Program-made: the position numbers and the translations under genes
Origin: an uncultured Arachnia sp.
GTDB taxonomy: Bacteria; Actinomycetota; Actinomycetes; Propionibacteriales; Propionibacteriaceae
Assembly (NCBI GenBank): GCA_934636715.1
Contig: CAKUBE010000016.1
Location: 1 to 26,209, forward strand
Direction: 5' to 3'
DNA length: 26,209 nucleotides
In this document: one piece after another, positions 16,357 through 23,551 of the stretch
How positions within the stretch are numbered: position 1 is the stretch's first letter
Layout: every line of letters begins with the position of its first letter
The notes under the pieces: generated by a model
Seen by the model: the letters and a program-made list of their open reading frames with translations, nothing else
What the model was told of the DNA's origin: nothing
Database searches by the model: none

Positions 16357-17757
16357 CTATCGATCGACGCCGGAGGCCCGGAGGATCCGGGGGACACGAA
16401 TCGCGGCGGCCAGCGGGAGCACGGCGAGGAACAGCCAGGGGACGACCACGGCGGCTCGCAGGGCGGCCGGGCCGCCGGCGGCCTCGAACAGAGCGCCCGC
16501 GGCGAGGTTGCCGACGAGCACCGCGACGCCGCCACAGGTGGCGAGCAGGCCGAAGAACACGCCCGTCCGACGGCCGTCGGCGAAACCCTGCACGAGCCCG
16601 AGGCCTGTGGGGTTCGCGACAAGGTGGCCGACGACGATGCAGGTCACCGCGACGGCGATCAGGGTCGCCGAGGCTGAGCGCGAGGCGGGCGTCGCGGCCC
16701 AGGCCGCGAGGACCATGTACGCGCCGGCATGCAGGAGGTAGCCGAGGCGCAGCGATCGGGCGGGGCCGCGCGCCGCCGTCCAGCGCGCGAGGGGCAACTG
16801 GAGGACGAACGTGAGCACCGAGGCCCACGCGAACATCGCCGCGATCGTCGCCGGACCCCCGCCCGCCGCGGCGATGGCCAGCGGCAGCGCGAGGTAGAGC
16901 TGGTTGTAGGACAGCAGGTCCGCGGCGTGCAGGGTCGCGAACGCCATGAAGCGGCGATCCCGAAACGCGTGCCACACCAGCGAGTGCCGCTCACCCGTCG
17001 GCCGCCCGCGCGCCCCCGAGGCCGACGACGCAGAGCCGTCGTTCGACAACGACGACCCGCGATCGGCTCGGGGAAGCAGGCGGGCGAGCGCGAGGCCCAC
17101 CGCGACGAAGAAGCCTGCCCCGGCCGCGGCCACCGTCGCGAACCCCCACCCGAGCAGCAGCGCGCCGAGCAGCGGGCCGACGACGGCGCCGAGCTCCCCG
17201 GTGACCGCAAGCCAGGCGAACAGCGAGACGCGGCGGCGTCCGGCCTCGTCGCGGGCCCGTTGCGCCGCGCCGAGGAGCACGCTGAGCCCCGGCGAGAACA
17301 GCGCGCCGCCGAAGCCGGTGAGCGCCGTGCCGAGGACGAAGGCCCAGATCGCCGGGCGCGCCGGCCACAGCGCCGCCGACAGCGTCAGGAAGCCAGCGGC
17401 CCGCACCGCGCAGCCGATCAGGATGATCGCGCGCGGCCCGCACCGGTCCGCCAGCGCCCCGCCGACGACGAACAGCCCCTGCTGCGAGAACGTCCGCACG
17501 CCGAGCACCAGCCCGACCGCCGCGGCGCCCAGCCCGAAGTCGCTGGTGAGCACGATCGCGATGAACGGCACGACCGCGTAGAACCCGACATTGAACAGCG
17601 TCTGCGTGCCGAGCAGGACGCCCGCTCGGGCCGATGGCGTGCACAGACCTGCGTAGGTTCGCTTGGCTGTGCATATACGCAGCCGAGCGAACCTACGCAG
17701 GTCTGTGCGCGCCTCAGAGGTCGAGTTGCGCTCCTCCGTCTTTTTATTGATAATCAT
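16357..17757 (-). CDS. EntS-like MFS transporter, probable metallophore exporter
   Basis: A 12-helix major facilitator of about 420 residues plus an N-terminal tail. The body starts at GVLLGTQTLFNVGF (TM1) and contains the loop 2-3 motif GGALADRCGPR, typical of the EntS/CntE group. It probably exports a small molecule. Divergent ABC import genes share an operator with it. The start is uncertain: no ATG, GTG or TTG lies in frame between TM1 and 17757, and the leader of about 45 residues is encoded by the 17636-17713 palindrome. ATG 17757 (MIINKKTEERNS) is the nearest in-frame codon; ATG 17763 is an alternative. The palindrome may have been inserted into the original 5' end. Confidence 0.82.
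   Translation of the reverse strand: MIINKKTEERNSTSEARTDLRRFARLRICTAKRTYAGLCTPSARAGVLLGTQTLFNVGFYAVVPFIAIVLTSDFGLGAAAVGLVLGVRTFSQQGLFVVGGALADRCGPRAIILIGCAVRAAGFLTLSAALWPARPAIWAFVLGTALTGFGGALFSPGLSVLLGAAQRARDEAGRRRVSLFAWLAVTGELGAVVGPLLGALLLGWGFATVAAAGAGFFVAVGLALARLLPRADRGSSLSNDGSASSASGARGRPTGERHSLVWHAFRDRRFMAFATLHAADLLSYNQLYLALPLAIAAAGGGPATIAAMFAWASVLTFVLQLPLARWTAARGPARSLRLGYLLHAGAYMVLAAWAATPASRSASATLIAVAVTCIVVGHLVANPTGLGLVQGFADGRRTGVFFGLLATCGGVAVLVGNLAAGALFEAAGGPAALRAAVVVPWLFLAVLPLAAAIRVPRILRASGVDR
17636..17713. repeat. 34-bp palindrome within the MFS 5' end (GTAGGT family)
   Basis: The arms 17636-17669 and 17680-17713 are complementary over 34 positions, with two G.T pairs, around a 10-base loop (TGCATATACG). 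The stem core reads CTGCGTAGGTTCGCT. It falls inside the frame assigned to the MFS N-terminus and 35 bases from the Zur-like operator. A structure this stable in a 5' coding segment is odd and may influence expression or mark an insertion. Confidence 0.8.
17726..17754 (+). promoter_or_regulatory. Possible plus-strand promoter of the ABC operon
   Basis: TTGCGC (17726-17731), 17 bases, GATAAT (17749-17754) give a spacing of 17 and a strong -10. Its -10 lies inside the Zur-like box, so binding would block transcription. A minus-strand -10 candidate, CATAAT (17767-17762), overlaps the same box. Confidence 0.45.
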
Positions 17758-17762
17758 ATTCA
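17748..17762. promoter_or_regulatory. Zur-type (Fur-family) operator between MFS and ABC genes
   Basis: TGATAATCATATTCA is 7-1-7 in layout. From memory it matches the mycobacterial Zur core TGAAAATCATTTTCA at 13 of 15 positions, with two symmetric A/T exchanges. Shifted by one base, the 19-mer 17749-17767 matches the E. coli Fur consensus at 16 of 19. It is strongly AT-rich in a GC-rich setting and overlaps promoter candidates of both divergent genes, so one repressor could control both. Zur (zinc) is favoured over Fur, since iron control in Actinobacteria is usually by DtxR/IdeR; Nur or another FUR member remains possible. Confidence 0.65.
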
Positions 17763-17818
17763 TTATGGTCATCAATACTAGCGCCCTTTCCCTGGCCTCT
17801 GGGAGCGACGAGGACGCC

Positions 17819-19474
17819 GTGCGCAGCCTCGAGGTCACCGACCTCACCATCTCCATCGGCGGGCGGCAGCTGGTCAACGGCATCTCGTTCGCGGTGGAGA
17901 AGGGGCAGCGCGTCTGCCTGCTCGGCGAGTCCGGCTCGGGCAAGTCGCTCACCGCGGCCGCGGTGCTCGGGCGGCTCCCCTCGCACGCGACGGCGCGGGG
18001 CAGCATCCGGGTCAACGGCGTCGAGGTGCTCGGCACCCCCTCGGTGCGGCGGCCCGACGACGCCCGCGTGGCGATGGTCTTCCAGGACTCGGCCGTGGCC
18101 CTGAACCCGCTCGTGCGCCTGCGCGCGCAACTCGTCGAGCCGCTGCGGCGACACCGCGGCCTATCCCCCGCCGCCGCGGCCGCGGCCGCCGTCGAGCTGG
18201 CCGACTCCGTCGGCCTCCCCGACCCCGCGCGCATCCTCGACCGATTCTCCGGCGAGCTCTCGGGCGGGCAGCGGCAGCGCGTCTGCATCGCGCTCGCGCT
18301 GGCATGCAACACGCGGATGATGGTCGCCGACGAGCCGACCTCGGCCCTCGACGTCGTCACCCAGAAGAAGGTGCTCGACGTGCTGAGCGCCTACACCGCC
18401 GGCGAGGACACCCCGGCGCTGCTGTTCATCACCCACGACTTCGCCGTCGCCTCCGAGCTCTGCAGCCACGCCGTCGTGATGAAGGAGGGCCGCGTCCTGG
18501 AGCAGGGCCCCCTGGCCGACATCTTCTGCTCCCCGGAGAGCGAGTTCACCCAAGACCTGATCCGCGCCGCCAACGCAGCGACGATCGCGCCCTACGTCAA
18601 GCGCTTCGCCGCGCTCCCCGACGAGCCTCGGGAGGCCGAGGACGCCGAGGCGGGCGACGCCGCGGCCCCCTTCTACGACCTCCGCGAGGTCAGCCGCGAG
18701 TACCCGCTGCCCCGCACGAGTCTCCTCCGACGCCCGGGCCGGAAGGCCGCCCTGCTCCCCACGACTCTGCGGATCGACCCCGGCGAGCGGGTGGGCATCG
18801 TCGGCGTCTCCGGCTCCGGGAAGACGACGTTGTTGCGCCTGATGCTCGCGCTGGAGGCCAGCGACACGGGGACCGTGCGGTGCGACGCGCGCGCCGTCCA
18901 GCCGACGGGCGTGCGCGCGCTCCGGTGGTATCGACGGCTGGTGCAGTACGTGCCGCAGGACCCGGCGAGCACGCTGCACCCGCTGATGACGGTGGAACAG
19001 CTCGTGCGCGAGCCGCTGGTGCGGCTGGGCGTGCCCGGCGACCACGGCGCCATGATCCACGAGGCGCTGCACGCCGTGAACCTGCACCACGAGTTCCTCT
19101 CCCGCCGCGCGGCCGAGCTCTCGGGCGGCCAGGCCCAGCGCCTCGCCATCGCCCGGGCCATCGCCACCCGCCCCGGCTTCCTGCTCGCCGACGAGCCGGT
19201 CAGCGGACTCGACCTGCCCATGCGCGAGCAGGTCGTCGCGCTGCTGCGGCAGGTCTCCGAGGAGCGCGGCACCGGGATCGTGGTCGTCTCGCACGACCTC
19301 TCGATGATCGCCAGCCTGTGCGAGCGCACCGTCGTCATGTACGGCGGCCAGGTCGTCGAGGACCGCCCGACGGCGAGCCTGCTCGTCGATCCCCGGCACC
19401 CGCGCACGCGCGAACTCCTCGACGCCATCCCGTCCCTCGTCCTGGGGCGCGAAAACGACCCCGTCGCGGCCTGA
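17819..19474 (+). CDS. Two-domain ATPase of nickel/peptide-type ABC importer
   Basis: Couples ATP hydrolysis to import. Two complete ATPase halves sit in one chain: the first has Walker A GESGSGKS, signature LSGGQRQR and Walker B ADEPTSALD; the second has GVSGSGKTT, LSGGQAQR and ADEPVSGLD. They correspond to DppD/DppF or CntD/CntF joined. GTG 17819 has GAGG five bases ahead and gives MRSLEVTDLTIS, the normal ABC beginning. ATG 17765 would add 18 acidic residues and starts within the Zur-like box, without a ribosome site. At 551 residues from this start the length suits a fused pair. Permease and binding-protein genes follow on the same strand. Confidence 0.92.
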   Translation: MRSLEVTDLTISIGGRQLVNGISFAVEKGQRVCLLGESGSGKSLTAAAVLGRLPSHATARGSIRVNGVEVLGTPSVRRPDDARVAMVFQDSAVALNPLVRLRAQLVEPLRRHRGLSPAAAAAAAVELADSVGLPDPARILDRFSGELSGGQRQRVCIALALACNTRMMVADEPTSALDVVTQKKVLDVLSAYTAGEDTPALLFITHDFAVASELCSHAVVMKEGRVLEQGPLADIFCSPESEFTQDLIRAANAATIAPYVKRFAALPDEPREAEDAEAGDAAAPFYDLREVSREYPLPRTSLLRRPGRKAALLPTTLRIDPGERVGIVGVSGSGKTTLLRLMLALEASDTGTVRCDARAVQPTGVRALRWYRRLVQYVPQDPASTLHPLMTVEQLVREPLVRLGVPGDHGAMIHEALHAVNLHHEFLSRRAAELSGGQAQRLAIARAIATRPGFLLADEPVSGLDLPMREQVVALLRQVSEERGTGIVVVSHDLSMIASLCERTVVMYGGQVVEDRPTASLLVDPRHPRTRELLDAIPSLVLGRENDPVAA

Positions 19475-19496
19475 GCGCCCCACGAAAGCGAGAATC

Positions 19497-21317
19497 ATGG
19501 CGAACCCCTCCCGACGCGCGCTGTCGCCCGGCTCGCGCGACGCGCTCGTCACGACCGCCTCGCGCGCCGCGACCATCCTCGCGGTGGTCTTCCTGCTCAG
19601 CATCCTGCCGCAGCTCTCCGGCCGCGACGTCGCGGTCTCCATCTACCGGGCGCGATTCTCCGAGGGCGAGATCGATCCCGCGGCGCTCGAGAAGATCCGG
19701 CACGAGATCGGCGCCGACGGCGGCGTGTTCGGCTCGTTCCTCGCCTGGCTGGGCAAGGCGGTCCGGGGCGACTTCGGCGAGTCGTGGGTCACCCACAAGC
19801 CCGTGCTCCCCGACCTGCTCACCGCGCTCGGCACGTCGCTGACGCTCATGCTCGCGTCGCTCGTCGTGGCCCTCGTCCTCGCCGCGGCGCTCACCACGCC
19901 TGCGTTCCGACGGGGGCTCGCGGGCCGATCCGACCGCACCGGGGGCGGCGCGGCGGCCGCGTTCACCGCGCTCCCCGACTTCCTGCTCGCCTCGGTGCTG
20001 CTCGTGGTGTTCGCCGTCTGGCTCGGCTGGTTCCCGCCCTATGGCTGGGGCGGGACGCACTACATCGTCCTGCCCGCGCTGGCGATGGGCCTGCCCGCGG
20101 GCGGCTTCCTCGGCCGCATGCTCTCCGACGCGCTGGCCGACACCTTCGCGGAGCGCTGGGTGGCCACCTGGCAGGTGGCGGGGTACTCGAACACGAGGAT
20201 CGTCCTGGCGGCGCTGCGGCGCACCCTGCCCAGCGTCGCGGCACCCATGTCGCTCTCGCTGGTGAGCATCACGGCGAGCGCCGTGGTGATCGAGAAGGTC
20301 TACTCCATCCCGGGGATCGGCCGCACGACGCTCGGCGCCGCGCAAGCCCAAGACCTGCCGACGCTGCAGGGCGGCGTCCTGCTGCTGATGCTGCTCGCGG
20401 TGGCGTTCGGGCTCGGCGTCCAGGCGCTGCGGCGCGTGGCGCTGGGCCCCGCGTTCCGGTCGAGCTCGCTGCCGGTCGCCGTCCCGAAGCCGCCGAGCCC
20501 GCGGTGGGCGCTCGTGCTGCCCGCCGCGATGCTGCTCGTGCTCGTCGTCATGATCGTCGCCGGGCTGCCCCGCGACCCGTACGCGCTCGACTTCGCGCGC
20601 CTCCAGCCGCCAAGCCTCGACCTGCCGTTCGGCGCCGATGCCAACGGGCGCGACGTGCTGGCCCGCATCGCGCACGGGGCGCTGTCGACGCTCGGCACCG
20701 GCGTGGTCGTCGCGGCCGTGTGCCTCGTCCTCGGCCTGGTCATCGGCCTGTTCCCCAACGTGAGCGCCGGGCCGATCGAGGTCACCAACGCCGCGCCGCC
20801 GATCCTCGCGGGCCTCATCGTCGTCGCCATCACCGGCCCGTCGGCGGCCGGCGCCGCCGTCGCGGTCGCCGTCGTCAGTTGGGCGCCGCTCGCGTCGCAC
20901 ACCGCGGCCCTCGCCGCCGAGGTGAAGGCCCAGCCGCACGTCAAGATCGCGCCGGTGCTCGGCGTGGGACGGGCAAGGGTCACGTTCCGCTATGTGCTGC
21001 CCGGCGTCGTCGGCCCCGTCTTCCGGCACGCCTGCCTGCGCCTGCCCGGAATCACGCTGGCGCTCGCCACGCTCGGCTTCCTCGGCCTCGGCCCGCAGCC
21101 GCCGGCCTCCGACTGGGGCCTCGTGCTCTCGGAGGGCCTGCCCTACGTCGAGCGGGCGCCGCTGGTGGTGCTCGCGCCGACGGCGGGCCTGGTCGTGCTC
21201 TCGATCCTCGCGGTCTCACTCTCCAACCTGAACTTCGACCTCCGTCGAAAGACCCGCGGCACCGCCGCGCGCACCCAGACCACACCAGAAGGACAAGACG
21301 AAAGGACACTGGTATGA
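19497..21317 (+). CDS. Fused DppB-DppC type ABC permease
   Basis: A 606-residue chain that joins two permease subunits usually made separately. The first half (about 1-330) is DppB-like: an N-terminal helix, the RGDFGESW loop at about 88-95, several helices, and an EAA-type loop ADTFAERWVATWQVAGYSNTR region, with EKVYSIPGIG after it. The second half (about 340-585) is DppC-like: FGADANGRDVLARIAHGA at about 380, helices, an EVKAQPHVKIAPVLGVGRAR segment and LGFLGLGPQPPASDWG near the end. No linker domain is obvious. The start ATG has GAAAGCGAG upstream. The stop overlaps the ATG of the binding-protein gene (ATGA). Confidence 0.92.
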   Translation: MANPSRRALSPGSRDALVTTASRAATILAVVFLLSILPQLSGRDVAVSIYRARFSEGEIDPAALEKIRHEIGADGGVFGSFLAWLGKAVRGDFGESWVTHKPVLPDLLTALGTSLTLMLASLVVALVLAAALTTPAFRRGLAGRSDRTGGGAAAAFTALPDFLLASVLLVVFAVWLGWFPPYGWGGTHYIVLPALAMGLPAGGFLGRMLSDALADTFAERWVATWQVAGYSNTRIVLAALRRTLPSVAAPMSLSLVSITASAVVIEKVYSIPGIGRTTLGAAQAQDLPTLQGGVLLLMLLAVAFGLGVQALRRVALGPAFRSSSLPVAVPKPPSPRWALVLPAAMLLVLVVMIVAGLPRDPYALDFARLQPPSLDLPFGADANGRDVLARIAHGALSTLGTGVVVAAVCLVLGLVIGLFPNVSAGPIEVTNAAPPILAGLIVVAITGPSAAGAAVAVAVVSWAPLASHTAALAAEVKAQPHVKIAPVLGVGRARVTFRYVLPGVVGPVFRHACLRLPGITLALATLGFLGLGPQPPASDWGLVLSEGLPYVERAPLVVLAPTAGLVVLSILAVSLSNLNFDLRRKTRGTAARTQTTPEGQDERTLV

Positions 21318-22852
21318 CCAAGCGACTGAGAGGGGCCCGCGCCGCAGGGCTCGCGGTTGCGGCCATCCTGGCCATCGCGCTGAGCGGCTGCTCGAACCCG
21401 AGCCCCACCACGAACCCGGCGGACACCCCCACCTCGACCTCGAACCAGGGAGCCGGACGCATCCGCGTGGCCTTCATGCAGCCACCCAAGGCCGCCATGC
21501 ACCCCTACAGCGACGACGCGTTCAAGTACTCGCGCCTCAGCGCGTCCGAGACCCTCGTGCGGCTCGACCAGAACGCGGACCCGCAGCCGCTGCTGGCCAC
21601 CGGCTGGGAGAAGACCGACGACCTGACCTGGGTGTTCACCCTGCGCGACGACGTCACCTTCCAGGACGGCGCCCCGTTCAACGCCGAGGCCGTCACGACG
21701 ACGATCGAGCACGCCGGCGCATCGGATACGCCGCCGCGCGCGCTGAAGGGCATCGTGCTGAAGGCCGAGGCCACCGGCGAGTACGAGGTGACCATCACCA
21801 CCGACATCGTCGACGCCATGCTGCCGAACCGCCTAGCCAGCCCGCAGTTCTCCATCTTCTCGCCGGCCGCGTACGGCGCCGCCGACGGCAGCGTCAACAC
21901 CATCGGCACCAGCACCGGGCCGTTCACGCTCACCGCGATCAACGGCAGCAGCACCCTGACGCTCGAGCGCAACGACGGCTACTGGGGCGACAAGGCGATC
22001 GCCGACGGCATCGATGCGTCGTTCGTGCCCGACGGCACCGCCCGGGCCGCGGCGATCCGCGCCGGGGAGGCCGACGTCGCCGAGACCATCCCGATCTCGC
22101 AGGTGACCCTGCTCGACGAGTCGGCCGTCAACGAGGTGTTCATGCCGCGCACCACGCACATCGCGCTCAACACGCAGTCCGGCCCGTTCGCCGACCCCGC
22201 GGTGCGCGCCGCGGCACGGGCGGCCGTCGACTCGGCCTCCATCGCGGAGGTCATCTACGAGGGCCACGCCGACCCCGCCGTCGGCATCCTCGGCCCCGCG
22301 CTGCCCTGGGCGGCCGAGCTGCGCGGCGACGTGAACTCGACGACGCCGCCCGCGAAGATCGACGGCGTCAAGATCACGCTCGCCACCTACACCGACCGCG
22401 CGGAGAATCCCGAGATCGCCGTGCAGGTGCAGGCGCAGCTCGAGGCCGTCGGCTTCGTGGTGACGCAGGACGTGCGCGAGTACGCGAACATGGAGGAGGA
22501 GATGCTGAACGGCGGTTTCGACGCCGTCGTCCTCTCGCGAAACACCATGATCGACACGGGCGACCCGCTCTCGGCGCTGATGCAGGACTTCAGCTGCGAG
22601 GGCGGCAACAACGTCTCGCAGCTGTGCGATCCCGCGCTCGACAAGATCTTCAACGAGGGCCTCACGTTCGAGCCCGGCCCGGAGCGCCAGAAGGCGACCA
22701 TGGCGGCCGAGGCGCTCGTGCTGCAGCAGAGCGCGACCATCCCGGTCACGCACGAGCGCGTGGTCCAGGGCGAGTTGGGCACGTGGATCGACTTCGAGCG
22801 GGATCCGTTCGAGCGTCGTCTCATCACCGAGCACACCAAGCCCGCGGGCTGA
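21314..22852 (+). CDS. Lipoprotein substrate-binding protein, SBP_bac_5 family
   Basis: A 512-residue extracytoplasmic binding protein for the ABC importer. Signal peptide and lipobox LSGC place the lipidated Cys near residue 26; a Ser/Thr/Pro linker follows. The mature part is family 5 (DppA/NikA/CntA type): SASETLVRLDQNADPQPLLATGW, the WVFTLRDDVTFQDGAPFNAEAV signature, then a GTSTGPFTL segment and the C-terminal DPLSALMQDFSCEG region. Members bind peptides, nickel chelates or opine-metal complexes; the ligand here is inferred, not shown. ATG 21314 has AAAGGA upstream and overlaps the permease stop. A strong terminator follows the stop. Confidence 0.93.
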   Translation: MTKRLRGARAAGLAVAAILAIALSGCSNPSPTTNPADTPTSTSNQGAGRIRVAFMQPPKAAMHPYSDDAFKYSRLSASETLVRLDQNADPQPLLATGWEKTDDLTWVFTLRDDVTFQDGAPFNAEAVTTTIEHAGASDTPPRALKGIVLKAEATGEYEVTITTDIVDAMLPNRLASPQFSIFSPAAYGAADGSVNTIGTSTGPFTLTAINGSSTLTLERNDGYWGDKAIADGIDASFVPDGTARAAAIRAGEADVAETIPISQVTLLDESAVNEVFMPRTTHIALNTQSGPFADPAVRAAARAAVDSASIAEVIYEGHADPAVGILGPALPWAAELRGDVNSTTPPAKIDGVKITLATYTDRAENPEIAVQVQAQLEAVGFVVTQDVREYANMEEEMLNGGFDAVVLSRNTMIDTGDPLSALMQDFSCEGGNNVSQLCDPALDKIFNEGLTFEPGPERQKATMAAEALVLQQSATIPVTHERVVQGELGTWIDFERDPFERRLITEHTKPAG

Positions 22853-22872
22853 GCCCCGACCCTCCCGTCCGA

Positions 22873-22907
22873 CCGGGCCCCGACGCGCGTGCAGCGTCGG
22901 GGCCCGG
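22873..22907 (+). terminator. Rho-independent-like terminator after the ABC operon
   Basis: A 14-bp perfect GC-rich stem (22873-22886 with 22894-22907), arm CCGGGCCCCGACGC, with a seven-base loop GCGTGCA. No T run follows, as is common in GC-rich Actinobacteria. It begins 20 bases after the binding-protein stop and closes the transport operon. Confidence 0.75.
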
Positions 22908-23011
22908 CGCTCCTCCGAGGACCGGGGCGCAGGGACGGGAGTCCCGGTAACGGGCACCGCGCGCGGGCTCCTTTGTTTCCCCGATACCCTGGAGAGGACG
23001 AAAGGTGACCT

Positions 23012-23530
23012 GTGACAGCCTTCCTGATCATCGGTGCGGTGGGGGTCGTGCTCGTCGTCGTGGCCCTCCTCATCGGTGACGTCCTCGACGGCGCCTTCCA
23101 TCTCGACGCTCTCGACTCCGACCTCTTCTCGCTCTCGAGCCTCGCCGCGTTCGTCGGCGCCTTCGGCTTCGGCGGGGCCCTCGGGATGGCGCTGATCGAC
23201 CACGCGGGTTTCGCCGTCGTCGTCGGCCTCGTCGTCGGGGCGCTGGCCGCCTGGCTGGCGATCAGGCTCACGAAGATGCTGAAGTCGGACGACAGCGCGG
23301 TCAGCTTCCGGTCCGATTCGATGATCGGGCACTCCGGCCGCGTCGTCACCGCCATCCCCGCCGACGGGTACGGCGAGATCTCGCTCAGCGTCGCGGGACA
23401 CGTCCGCAAGTTCAGCGCCAAGTCCGCGCTCCCCGTCGAGGCCGGCGCCGAGGTGTGGGTCTCCGGGATCCTCTCCCCCACCGCCGTCGAGGTCACGCAG
23501 ACCTCCGGCCCGAAAGAACTCCCCGAATAG
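23012..23530 (+). CDS. NfeD-like membrane protein, flotillin partner
   Basis: A 172-residue protein. Two or three hydrophobic segments cover residues 2-27 and about 45-90, and the soluble C-terminal part (about 95-165) resembles the OB-fold of NfeD proteins (RSDSMIGHSGRVVTAIPADG, then a GYGEISLSVAG strand). The start is GTG at 23012, with GAAAGGTG a few bases ahead. The flotillin gene follows after 21 bases with its own AAGGAAAGG. NfeD and flotillin genes are commonly paired and thought to organise membrane domains; the exact activity is unknown. Confidence 0.85.
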   Translation: MTAFLIIGAVGVVLVVVALLIGDVLDGAFHLDALDSDLFSLSSLAAFVGAFGFGGALGMALIDHAGFAVVVGLVVGALAAWLAIRLTKMLKSDDSAVSFRSDSMIGHSGRVVTAIPADGYGEISLSVAGHVRKFSAKSALPVEAGAEVWVSGILSPTAVEVTQTSGPKELPE

Positions 23531-23551
23531 CCCCCAAGGAAAGGTGACCGC

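Noticed and set aside
17748..17767. DtxR/IdeR iron box
   Set aside because: The remembered TTAGGTTAGGCTAACCTAA-type pattern is not matched; the Zur/Fur-like fit is far better.
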